DNA of 64,000 nt from positions 682,001-746,000 of the forward strand of contig JAWZYV010011916.1 of the NCBI GenBank assembly GCA_038373885.1, read 5' to 3'. The position numbers and the translations under genes were made by a program. This document shows positions 1 through 9,822 of the stretch, one piece after another. Source of the DNA: Cheiracanthium punctorium (taxonomy: Eukaryota; Arthropoda; Arachnida; Araneae; Cheiracanthiidae). The notes under the pieces are model-generated. The model was not told the origin of the DNA. It ran no database searches and saw only the letters and a program-made list of their open reading frames with translations. The first letter of the stretch is position 1, and every line of letters begins with the position of its first letter.

Positions 1-892
1 CCTTTCTCGTAACACAATAGTTACGTTCTGCCTTTGAAAGGCATTTGCTCCAGTAAGCAATGACGTGTTCTTGGCCATCTATCTCCTGGGACAAAACTGC
101 TCCAACACTCTCCTTACTTGCGTCTGTGTCCAGGATAAATGGCTTGTCATGGTGAGGATACGACAGGATCGGCGAAGATGTTAAAGCCGTCTTCAGTTCG
201 TTGAATGCGTCCTCACATTCCTCAGTCCATAGAAATTTCTCTACAGTCTCGGTCAATTTGTGAAGAGGTCTTGCAATTTGAGAAAAGCCCTTCACGAATT
301 TTCGATAGTAAGTACACAGACCGAGAAAACTTCTTAAGTCGTGGATATTCTCGGGACGACTCCAGTTCTGGACTGCGGACGTCTTTTCGGGATCGGTTCG
401 GACTCCGTGGGCGGATATTATATGCCCGAGGTAACGTACTTCCCGACGGAACAAGTTGCACTTCGACGGACTTAGTTTCAAGTTCGCCTCTTTAAATTTC
501 TGCAGTACCTTTCGAATGTTCTCGAGATGCTCTTCGAAAGTCCTCCCGACGATGATGATATCGTCCAAATAGACGAGGCATGCTTCGTAGGAGAGTCCTC
601 TCAACACTGTCTCCATCAGACGCTCGAATGTAGCCGGTGCGTTGCAGAGTCCAAAAGGCATAACTTTGAACTGCCACAATCCTTGTCCCGCGGTGAACGC
701 AGTCTTTTCACGGTCATCGGGATGGATTTCTACTTGCCAGTAGCCACTCTTGAGATCCAGAGTGGAGAACCATTCGTTTCCCGATAAAGTGTCCAATGTG
801 TCGTCTATCCTGGGAAGAGGGTAGCTGTCTTTCTTGGTAATGTCATTCAGACGTCTATAGTCAACGCAGAACCGGGTGGAACCATCCCACTT
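1..892 (-). pseudogene. Gypsy-1 pol fragment: reverse transcriptase plus start of RNase H
   Basis: The frame is open from about 892 down to 1 and gives a gypsy RT without its N-terminus. Visible motifs are [10 protein letters not shown] (about 840-875), [33 protein letters not shown], and the catalytic box [10 protein letters not shown] (about 555-585). The thumb region [14 protein letters not shown] follows, then RNase H residues [15 protein letters not shown] and [10 protein letters not shown] at the window edge. No stop was seen in this frame, so the fragment is fairly young apart from the deletion. It lacks its own start and is out of frame with the preceding gag. The product would have copied element RNA into DNA in virus-like particles. 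Confidence 0.88.
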
Positions 893-1520
893 CTGACACC
901 TCTCCTCTGAAATCTCCTATCTTCGTCGCTCCGATAGTTTGCAATACATTAATTGCATCTCCGCTAAGGGAAGCGGCCAGTTGATTAGCTTTCTCGGACT
1001 CGCTCCAACCATTGGCTCTGGCGACGATCGAAAATTGGGTCTTGTAAGCTTCCCAGGGAGTCTTTCCGTCATAGGCAGTAAGTTTCACTGCTGGGCGGTG
1101 TGAAGATAACCTGATGTTTTCGGGTAACTTTCCCAGCTTTACGAGAGAGTCCAATTTCTCTTCAATTTTAGCTTCACATTCTTCACGCATTCTGCAAATA
1201 TCCTGCTGTAATTCCTTAACATTCCCTTCAATTCTTTGTTCATATTTCGTCCGAGTTTCTTCTAAGAGAGAAACTCTTTTCTCCATTTCTTCTTGGCCCT
1301 GCTTAATTTCTTCTAAATTTTCTTGGGTTTTCTCTATCTTCTGCTCCAACTTTTCTTGATTTTTCTCTATTTTCTGCAACCCAGTTTTCATCTCTTCTTG
1401 TCCGGCTTCAATTTTCTTTTCTAAATCCGCCTTCATTTGTTCTTGTCCGGCTTTCATTTCTTGCATCATATTCATGAGCTTTTGAAGTTGTTCTTCCATT
1501 TTTTGTCTAGTCAAAACCAT
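861..1520 (-). pseudogene. Gypsy-1 gag, N-terminal coiled-coil part
   Basis: The 219-codon frame begins MVLTRQKMEEQL. Residues about 1-120 form a long, very polar coiled coil of repeated E/K/Q heptads such as KAGQEQMKADLEKK. A gag-like segment follows with LTAYDGKTPWEAYKTQF and WSESEKANQLAASLSGDA, typical of gypsy Gag in which the coiled coil precedes a retrotransposon Gag domain. The frame then runs across the deletion into out-of-frame RT sequence, so the last 12 or so residues are not Gag. The rest of gag (nucleocapsid) and protease are absent. The start is the first ATG after the PBS and leader. Confidence 0.8.
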
Positions 1521-1550
1521 AAACTGGAAAATTAAAGTCCTTCTTTAGAA

Positions 1551-1567
1551 CCCCACCCCTGACACCA
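1551..1567 (-). other. Gypsy-1 primer-binding site
   Basis: Two bases inside the LTR end, the minus strand reads TGGTGTCAGGGGTGGGG. It starts with TGG, the complement of the tRNA CCA end, as expected for a PBS. I cannot name the tRNA with confidence. Confidence 0.6.
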
Positions 1568-1569
1568 AA

Positions 1570-2487
1570 TGTTGCGGAATTACTCTGCTACTCCTGGGGT
1601 TCGTCGTTCTAAAGTCCAGTGGTGTAAAAAGTTCAAGTAAAAAGTCACTTGTCAGGATGGAACACAAACTTTATTTCTTCTAGAACTTCGTAGAACAATC
1701 AGCTGCACACAATTCACAAGCACAATCTAGCAGTAACGTGCTTTTAACAATCCGCTTGGATCAGAAGCTCTCACAAATGCTGTATTTCTCACACAAAATA
1801 TGTCACTTTTACAGGCAAAAATTTCGTGGAAATATTCAAGGGATATAGTACACTATCCCTTAAGACACAGCAATGAGGAATTTACACACAGCACTTTAAA
1901 AACAGCTTCACAAAGCAAGCTAAAACACAACTTCTATAGCACTATCAGTTCACACAAAACAAGCGTACTCAGAGCTCTTCGCACATTGAATGTTCAACTC
2001 GCAACTGACTCCGGGGCGATGTGCGCTTCTATAAATAGCCGACGCAGGAGGTACAAGAGGTTTCTAGAAAAGTCAATTTCTCGAGGGTTCTACATAAAGC
2101 GTGAATTTTGATTACGTCATAGAAGAGAAATGTTAGGTTATTATGCGTTTTTAATGCAGGAAAAACAATTTCCAGGCCCCATTGGGAAAATCGCGCCAAA
2201 TGACCAAAAAGTCGCCAAGCTTGGCGACTTTTGGCGAAATATTGCCAAATTTGGCGCCAAAAATAAGTCCTCAAAAGTGAAGAGATCTAAGCTCTAGGAC
2301 TAATATTTCTCGAGATTTCTAGAAGCCCATAGAAAAACATATGGGAAAGCGAAACCTCCGTATCTCCGATTCTAATTGGCCGATTTTGATGCAACAAAAA
2401 GCAAAATTTATCTATTTGAAGCGTAGAATACGAATTTTAAACCATTCTAAGCCCCACAGCAGCGGGTTGCCCCAAAAATTCGTAACA
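1570..2487 (-). repeat. Gypsy-1 5' LTR (918 bp)
   Basis: On the plus strand the LTR starts TGTTGCGGAATT and ends AATTCGTAACA, giving short imperfect inverted TG...CA ends. On the minus strand there is a TATA-like TATTTATA near 2030-2038 and an AATAAA polyadenylation signal near 1670, so the transcript would start in the middle of the LTR. A perfect 26-bp palindrome sits at 2207-2232. The LTR abuts P-element coding sequence at its right edge. Confidence 0.8.
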
Positions 2488-3713
2488 ATAATATTGAGAG
2501 CCAGAACATAATAAAATATGCATATAGTCTGAATTTAAAATCACTTTCTCCATCCAATTTTGAAAAACAAAATGTTAAATTAGTAATGAATGTTTTTAAT
2601 GAATATGCTATTCAAGGGCTTCTGAATCTAGGAAATGATCATAATATACTTAATTACGAATCAACTGCGGCTTTTCTCGATATAATTCTTAAATGGTTTT
2701 CTATAATGAATGTGAAGACACCATTTAAAGGGAGCAGACTGAAAAATGAATACCAGCAGCCTTTGTCATCTGAAGAGGACACTAACTTTAAATTTCTTTT
2801 GAATTTCATAGCTTGGATGGATCACTGGATGACACAAGAGCAAGACACGGGAAAGTTCACTAAAGAGACACATACAGCATTAACGCATACGACATACGCA
2901 ATGATTAATATGGCCAGATACTGTCTCGATGAACTTAAATTCAAATATTTCTTGCCTGGGAAAATTCAAACAGATGCGTTAGAAGATAGGTTTGGAAAAT
3001 ATAGATCTCTTTCTGGCTCTGTTTATTTAATTTCAATAAGGCAACTATATGAGGCAGAAGCTAAACTTAGAATACAAAACCTTCTGCCTCTAACATTAGA
3101 GTCCTCTTTGTATGGGTTGATAAATGCAGAAGCAGCTGACAGCTCATTAAATAATGAAGGCATAGCTGACCAAAATATTAGAAATACAGATTTTAACATT
3201 GATATTTCAGAAGCAGATTTTGATAGAATAGAAGAAATGCTCCCAGTACTGGTATATTTGTCAGGCTACTGTGCTCGAGTGGCATTAAAAAAACTGAATT
3301 GTGCAGCATGTAAAGAAATATTAACAACAGATAAAGAGTTAACAATAGATGAAAATTACAATTTAATAAAAAATATGGATCGAGGAGGCTTATATTATCC
3401 CCAGATTGAGGTAATTAACATTATAACTTATACATACATCCTGATGAAAAAACTTTTATCAAAAGAAAATGAGCACAGATTTATACAGTCCAGTAATCAA
3501 AAAGATCTTGCAATTACTCTGGCCTCAAACACAGTATATAATTATCATTTAAACCTCAATCAGTGTTCCATGGGTCATACTTCAGACATAATTCAGAAAT
3601 ATCTTCTGCAATCAGCAATAAACACGTTATTAAATAATTATTGCAAAAGGGCAAATGATATAAAAAAACCAGACCCAAAAAAAAGAAAACTTGCTACTGT
3701 CCAGAAAAAGTAA
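2488..3713 (+). pseudogene. P-element (THAP9-like) transposase, C-terminal half
   Basis: From 2490 an open frame continues through the ATG at 2586 to a stop at 3714, about 408 codons. The sequence matches the C-terminal part of P-element transposases: YAYSLNLKSL before the first ATG, then FLLNFIAWMDHW, the signature PGKIQTDALEDRFGKYR (about residues 125-141 of the ATG-initiated frame) and LPVLVYLSGYCARVALKKL with a CAACKEI cysteine pair. The C-terminal tail PKKRKLATVQKK resembles a nuclear localisation signal. The THAP DNA-binding domain and the first catalytic acidic residues are absent, because Gypsy-1 sits directly upstream. The first ATG is not the true start. No terminal inverted repeat was recognised downstream. 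Confidence 0.85.
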
Positions 3714-3716
3714 TTT

Positions 3717-3947
3717 ACATGTCTCTCCCTTTGCCTTCCAATGGTCTGGCCGAGCAACCTGTCCAATGAAGTCCACTATTGGAGGGAGGACAGGTCGGCA
3801 CTTCTATCTCTGACCATATTTTCAAATTTTCCAACTAAATCTTTCATTTTTTTTGCATAACCATGTTCTGAACATTCCGTACTTCCATGTCTGCACTTTT
3901 ACTGTTCCTAAATTATCATAGAAAATTCTACATATCTCTGGCTCTTG
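3717..3947. other. No gene seen
   Basis: AT-rich sequence between the P-element stop and the 314-bp repeat field. It may be the P-element 3' UTR, but I see no terminal inverted repeat. Confidence 0.4.
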
Positions 3948-5070
3948 TTTAAAGCATATGTCCTGTCTTCTGCATATCTCTTTTTATGCCTCATCATTTG
4001 TGTTGACAGAACTGAGCATTACCTTTTCCTAAAGGACTCTGGTTACCTGGTCACCTTAGATTTTTTCCCGTCACATAATTCTCTTCAGAAAACTCACTCC
4101 TGAATACTGAGCTTAGTTAAAATTAACGAATACCTTCTTCAACATAGTGCTGTGAAGTATCATCAAAGCTTGCTAGATAAATAGTCTTCCTTTTCATGAT
4201 GAAAATGTGTGCGGAGTATACATCACTCTCAACTTGTGTCTCCTGCTTTGTGCATATCTCTTTTTATGCCTCATAACTTGTGTACGTGTGTTGGAAGAAC
4301 TGAACATTTCCTTTTTCTAAAGGAGGCAGTATCGTCTTCAAGGACTCTGGTTACCCATGTGACCTTAGATTTTTTGTCTTGATCAGATTTTTCTCTTCAG
4401 AAAACTGTCACTCCTCAATACACAGCAGAGTTAAAATTAACGAATACTTTCTTCAACATAAGTGCTGTGAAGTATCATCAATGCTTGCTAGATAAATCGT
4501 TTTCTTTTTTCATGATGAAAATGTGTGTGGAGTATCTTCAATGCTTGCTGGCTAAATCGTTTTCTTTTTTCATGATGAAAATGTGTCTGGAGTATACATC
4601 ACTCTCAACTTGTGTTCCCTGCTTTCTGCATATAGCATTTCCCTTTTCTGAAGGAGGCAGTAACCTCTTCAAGGACTCTGGTTACCTGTGCCACCTTAGA
4701 TTTTTTCTCTCCAGAAAACTGTCACTCCTGAATACTCAGCATAGTTAAAATTAACGAATACTTTCTTCAACATAGTGCTGTGAAGTATCATCAATGCTTG
4801 CTGGATAAATAGTCTTCCTTTTTCATGATGAAAATGTGTGCGGAGTATACATGACTCTCAACATGTGTCTCCTGCCTTCAGCATATCTTTTTTTATGCCT
4901 TATAACTTGTGTAGGTGTGTTGGAAGAACTGAGCATTTCCTTTTCCTGAAGGAGGTAGTATCCTCTTCAAGGACTCTTGTTACTCGTGTGATCTTAGATT
5001 ATTTCTGTCAGACTTTTCACTTCAGAAAACTGTCACTAATGAGTACTCAGTATAGTTAAAATTAACAAAT
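3948..5070. repeat. Tandem repeat, period about 314 bp, about 3.5 copies
   Basis: The marker GTTAAAATTAACGAATA recurs at about 4116, 4430, 4744 and 5055, so the spacings are 314, 314 and 311 bp. Each unit also contains CATGATGAAAATGTGTG, TTTTTATGCCT and AAGGACTCTGGTTAC. The third unit holds an extra 64-bp internal duplication at about 4478-4605. Short reading frames at 4467-4748 and 4838-5059 follow the repeat and are probably not genes. Confidence 0.85.
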
Positions 5071-5253
5071 AGTTAAAAAAATTGGTAAAAAGCTTTAGGA
5101 AAGTACTAATAGTGAAATGTTTTCAATGAAGTGTTTGCCAGTATTTACATATTTAAAAAACGAATCTGTAATAGATTTCTGTGAGTTAGAAGGTAAGTGA
5201 TTTTTTCATTTTCAAAAAGTAGGCACTTGCATATTTTGAAAGGGATTGAAAGT
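5071..5253. other. AT-rich spacer, no gene seen
   Basis: Separates the two tandem fields; no coding or structural signal was recognised. Confidence 0.4.
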
Positions 5254-8000
5254 GTTCTGGATCATAAAGCATACTACAGTCTATTGAAATTTATATAAAT
5301 TTACTGTCTAACAGTATTGAAGGTGTTAAAGTTTGAAAATTCCCATAAATTTATGGGTTTTTCTTTTCTATTTGTCAGTATGTATATGAGCAATATCGGT
5401 TTGTGTATATAAACAAAATTCATTTAGTGCATAATACTTTTCAAAAATGTATAGAAATAAGCATTTGTAAGTGCCATAGTAGAAAGAATTTCTGCACTCT
5501 TTTCCATTTTTCAGTATGTGTATGTGCAATATCGTTTTGTGGATATAAACAAAATTTATTGAGTGCATAATATTTTCCAAAAATGTATGGAAATAAGCAT
5601 TTGTAAGTGCCATGGTAGAAAAAAATTGTGCAGTGCAGGTGCAAGCACTGCAGAATTTTTATAATTTTCAGATTTATCTACCAGGTTTCATGATCTTAAG
5701 ATGTACATGGATCCTTTAAGTTGCTGTTAAATTATGGTTTGTAATCTTGCTGCTGCAGATCAATGTAGAAAACTCTGCTAATAAGGTCAGGGGTCCTTGA
5801 AAATCCCATAATTGAGAATGAAATCTTAACAAGAATGTTTGTCAGGTGTGTTACAGTTTATACATTCACTTTTATATAAATTTTGAGAGTCAATAGTGTT
5901 TATTTCATCCTCCCCAAACTGCAGACACTTCTAAAATTGTAACAAAAAAAAAAAAAAAAAAAAAGAAAAACTCATATGGATATAAAGAAATATTTAGATT
6001 TAAATATATTTTGTGTTTTGAAATGGATTCAAGGAAACTTATGTTTGTATGATTTTATTTTTACAGGAGAAATGATAATTGAAGTGTTTTTATGGTTTAA
6101 AAATTTGTATGCATTAATTATCAGTCAATGGTAAATTTTAAAATGCAGTATACTGAATCTGAAGAGGATATTAGATTTACGTATATTTCATGTGTTCCAA
6201 AACGTCCTAACATTTCGGATTTGGTAATAATAATTGCTGGTCTTTTGTGGTTTTGAATTTTTAAACAAGACAGTTATAAAGATCAAATAATCAATAGTAA
6301 AACCCAAAATTTAGTGTTCTGGATCATAAAGCATACTACAGTCTATTGAAATTTATATAAATTTATTGTCTAACAGTATTGAAGGTGTTAAAGTTTGTAA
6401 ATTCCCATAAATTTATGGGTTTTTCTTTTCCATTTGTCAGTATGTATATGTGCAATATCGGTTTGTGTATATAAACAAAATTCATTTAGTGCATAATACT
6501 TTTCAAAAATGTATAGAAATAAGTATTTGTAAGTGCCATGGTGGAAAGAAATTCTGCACTCTTTTCCATTTGTCAGTATGTATGTGTGCAATATCGGTTT
6601 GTGGATATAAACAAAATTTATTGAGTGCATAATATTTTCCAAAAATGTATGGAAATAAGTATTTGTAAGTGCCAGCCATGGTAGAAAAAAATTGTGCTGC
6701 GCAGGTGCAAGCACTGCAGAATTTTTATAATTTTCAGATTTATCTACCAGGTTTTATGATATTAGGTTGTTCATGGATCCTTTAAGTTGCTGTTAAATTA
6801 TGGTTTGTAATCTTGCTGCTGCAGATCAATGTAGAAAACTCTGCTAATAAGGTCAGGGGTCCTTGAAAATCTCATAATTGAGAATGAAATCTTAACAAGA
6901 AGGTTTGTCAGGTGTTACAGTTTATACATTGACTTTTATATAAATTTTGAGAGTCAATAGTGTTTATTTCATCCTCCCCAAACTGCCGACACTTCTAAAA
7001 TTGTAACAAAAGGGAAAAAAAAAAAAAAAAAAAAAAAAGAGCTCATATAGATCTAAAGAAATATTTAGATTTAAATATATTTCATGTTTTAAAATGTCCT
7101 AGTATTTCTGATTTCTTAATAATTCAAAGTCTTTTGTGGTTTTGAAATTTTGAACAAGACAGTTATAAAGATCAAATAATCAGTGGTAAAATTTCAAATG
7201 TACTGTACTTGTACTGGATATTAAAGAGTACTACAGTTCTATTAATAATAATTTCTTGTGGAGTATGAAAGGGTGGTAAAATTTTCAATATTCCAAAACT
7301 CTATTCGATTTTCTAAGAAAATCTACTTGTTTTTCCTTTTGTCAGTAGATGAGTGTAAAATATTGGTTTATGATTATAAACAGCATTTGTATTGAGTACT
7401 TAGTATTTTTCATAAATTTCTCTTCATAAACATTTGTAAGAAGTGTATTAGAAAAAATTGCGTTGATCTAAAGAAACACTGAGGTTTATGTATATTTCAT
7501 GTTCCAAAAGGTCCTAGAATTTCTGATTTGGTAATGATAATTTAAAAGCTTTTGCAGTTTTTTCAACAATGTGCGGATCAAACAATGAATGGTAAAATTC
7601 AAAATGTAGTGTACTGGTTCAGAAAAAAAAAGAATAATACAGTTTCATTAAATATATATAAGAATTTATTGTGTGCCAGTATTAGGAGTTGTGAAATTTG
7701 CAGTATCTGATGTATCCCATAGATTGTCTATGTAAATATACTAGTTTTTCTTTTTCTGTTGTGGGCAGATGAGAGTGTAATAAATAATTATAGATAAATA
7801 CATACATAAGCAAAATTCGTTTTTGAATGCTTGGTATTCTCTAAAATGTGCTATTTAAAAGAGTACTTTTAAGGTATCCTTGAAATTCTCAAAATTGAGA
7901 ATGAACATTTTTAACAGGAGTGTTTGTCAGCATTTACAGATTAGAAAATTCAGTCTGTAATAAAATTATTTTTACAAGTTAAAAATGTGAAGGGTGATTA
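5254..8000. repeat. Degenerate tandem repeat, period about 1062 bp
   Basis: GTTCTGGATCATAAAGCATA occurs at about 5254 and 6316, and the sequence matches closely for at least 750 bp after each. Both copies contain the same internal about 130-bp duplication around CAATATCGGTTTGTG and both end in a poly(A) tract (5944-5964 and about 7014-7038). More diverged copies of the sub-unit are recognisable near 7340 and 7755. Antisense frames at 5368-5644 and 6388-6714 are repeat artefacts, because they recur with the unit. Confidence 0.8.
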
Positions 8001-8980
8001 CCTTTTTTATTTTAAAAGCTGACATGTAAGTTTTGAAAAAAAAAATGTTCTTATTTGATCTGGAGAAACGATTAGATTTATGTATATTTCTTGCTTTAGA
8101 AAAGTTCAGGGATTTCAGAGCTTTGGTTATTTAGCAATGATGAATTCAAGGACTCGTGTGGTTTTGAAAATTTTGAACTCGAGCAGTTAGAGAAATCAAA
8201 CAAGCTATCATAAAAACAATAATCTAGATTGCTGAAATATAACAATAAATTGGAAACATTACATTGAATCTACACAAAAATGCAAATGTCTGCCGAAGTT
8301 AAATGGGGCATTTTTTGGTGTGACAGAGGCAATTATTTTTACACTGTCCAATGAATCTACTGATTTGTATATTCCATATGTTTACATGTGTGTAAATGAC
8401 TATACAAAAGCTGAATTTCTCCCAAAAGGATTAAGAAAAAGTTCTTATCACTTTTATCTTTTTATTTTTTCACATTCCTGTCCTCATGTCTATTTATATA
8501 CTGTAAATTGATAATTTTTGAAAAATAAAATTAACTTGAAGTCTGTTCACTTTCTTTCTTTCAGTATTTATTTTTTTTTTTTCAGGGGAAGGGGAGGGGA
8601 TGCTTTATTATTTTTCCAGCAGTGTTTTTAGCTGAAATACATTATACACAATGCTGTGCATTTTGCAAACGAACATCGTAATTGACTGTAAAATTTCTTA
8701 TAAAAAAATACAATAGGAAAAACTACTATAAAAATGCATTTATAGTGTTTTGCAATGGTTAGGGGATATTTTCCTTTTAACATGTTTATTAATTATCAAA
8801 CGATTTGTTCGTATAACATAATAAAACAAATCTAATCTAACAATTACGTATTAAAAATACGTAAATCAAATAAAATCAAAAAAAAAAATATTTGATTAAA
8901 AAAAGCTGTATGATAAAGCTCTTAATGCTACAAAAATTAAACGTTTGCAGTTAAAAACAGACAACGCCTTTTAATCAGAG
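8001..8980. other. AT-rich stretch without a gene
   Basis: Contains a poly(T)/purine patch near 8571-8600 and a 63-codon frame at 8320-8511 with no recognisable domain. I see no gene. Confidence 0.4.
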
Positions 8981-9125
8981 ACTGCTTGGAAACTTTCAAG
9001 CGAAGTTCCTCTCGGCGCTCGCGGGAGAGAGGAGAAAATGTTTACCTAGTCGGTGTGACATCACAAATAAGCGCCGCGGCCTTCCTCGAGGGGGCGTTGG
9101 CCCAAGGCACCCCCCACCCCAGGCA
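8981..9125. other. GC-rich patch in AT-rich background, unidentified
   Basis: This about 145-bp patch contains GCGCTCGCGGGAGAGAGG, TGACATCAC and GCGCCGCGG. It contrasts sharply with its surroundings and may be a promoter or LTR remnant of an unidentified element. The frame through it (8986-9195) has no recognisable domain. Confidence 0.3.
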
Positions 9126-9180
9126 GATACTTAATGTGCATGTTTATCGATCTTTCCAGATCATAATGTGCATGTTACAT

Positions 9181-9230
9181 TTCCAGATCATGTAATGTAG
9201 TAAATACACACTACATTACATGATCTGGAA
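9181..9230. repeat. Perfect hairpin, 21-bp arms, 8-nt loop
   Basis: TTCCAGATCATGTAATGTAG (9181-9200) is the exact reverse complement of 9211-9230; the pair T9201/A9210 extends the arm to 21 bp. Further copies of the arm motif, TTTCCAGATCATAATGTGC, lie just upstream at about 9155-9175, suggesting local duplication before inversion. Confidence 0.85.
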
Positions 9231-9788
9231 TGAAGTTGGCTTGAGGGGACAAAAGGGACTTGTTTACTGGCACAAAAATCACTAAAATGAAAATCGTAAC
9301 AAGACTATGTTCATGATATAGTATAACTTATAATAAACTGTCGGCAGAACTGGTAATTTATACACTGAGCATTTTACAGATTGGTGATTAAAGCTGAAAT
9401 TTGCTGACAGTCCTTTGGCAACTGACGATTTTGTCGACAAAAGTACTTTTTAGGGGGGGTGGGGTGTCCGCTCGCCCTACTCCTAACCGCACAGAAACCC
9501 ACTGTTGAGGTGGAACCATATTTGATGAAAGAAAAAATGTGACTATTTGATAATATGCTTCGTTCTACATATCTGCCGTCCCTTAAAACTTATCTGAATC
9601 CGACTCCATAACAAACAAGCCATAACAAACAAGCAAATCCCGCAAAATTTTCGAATCGCAAAACGTCGTTTTGCTATGGCATACTTTCTGTATCACCTTT
9701 AATTATGTATGGTTAGTAAATAGCTGTTATACATTAAGAATAATATGTACTAAGAAAGCCGATTAAAAAGAGGAAATCGTTTAGGGGG

Positions 9789-9822
<34 letters not shown>

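Larger units (their letters stand above)
1..2487 (-). mobile_element. Gypsy-1: Ty3/gypsy LTR retrotransposon, 5' part, internally deleted
   Basis: Reading on the minus strand, the order is 5' LTR (2487 to 1570), primer-binding site, coiled-coil gag, then reverse transcriptase and RNase H running off the left edge of the window. This is the gypsy order, but protease, the gag C-terminus and the RT N-terminus are missing because of a deletion near 880-900. The element interrupts a P-element transposase reading frame that resumes at about 2488. The 3' LTR and the target-site duplication lie outside the window. The element cannot encode a complete polyprotein. Confidence 0.88.

Noticed and set aside
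205..787. Frames on both strands at 205-495, 222-461, 492-677 and 527-787
   Set aside because: They are out-of-frame shadows of the minus-strand gypsy RT, whose frame carries YLDD and other motifs.
5368..6714. Repeated minus-strand frames rich in Tyr/Phe (for example 6388-6714)
   Set aside because: They recur with the 1062-bp tandem unit, have no domain, and consist of repeat sequence; not genes.
9045..9060. TGACATCAC as a CRE-like regulatory site
   Set aside because: Single short match; nothing around it supports a promoter.
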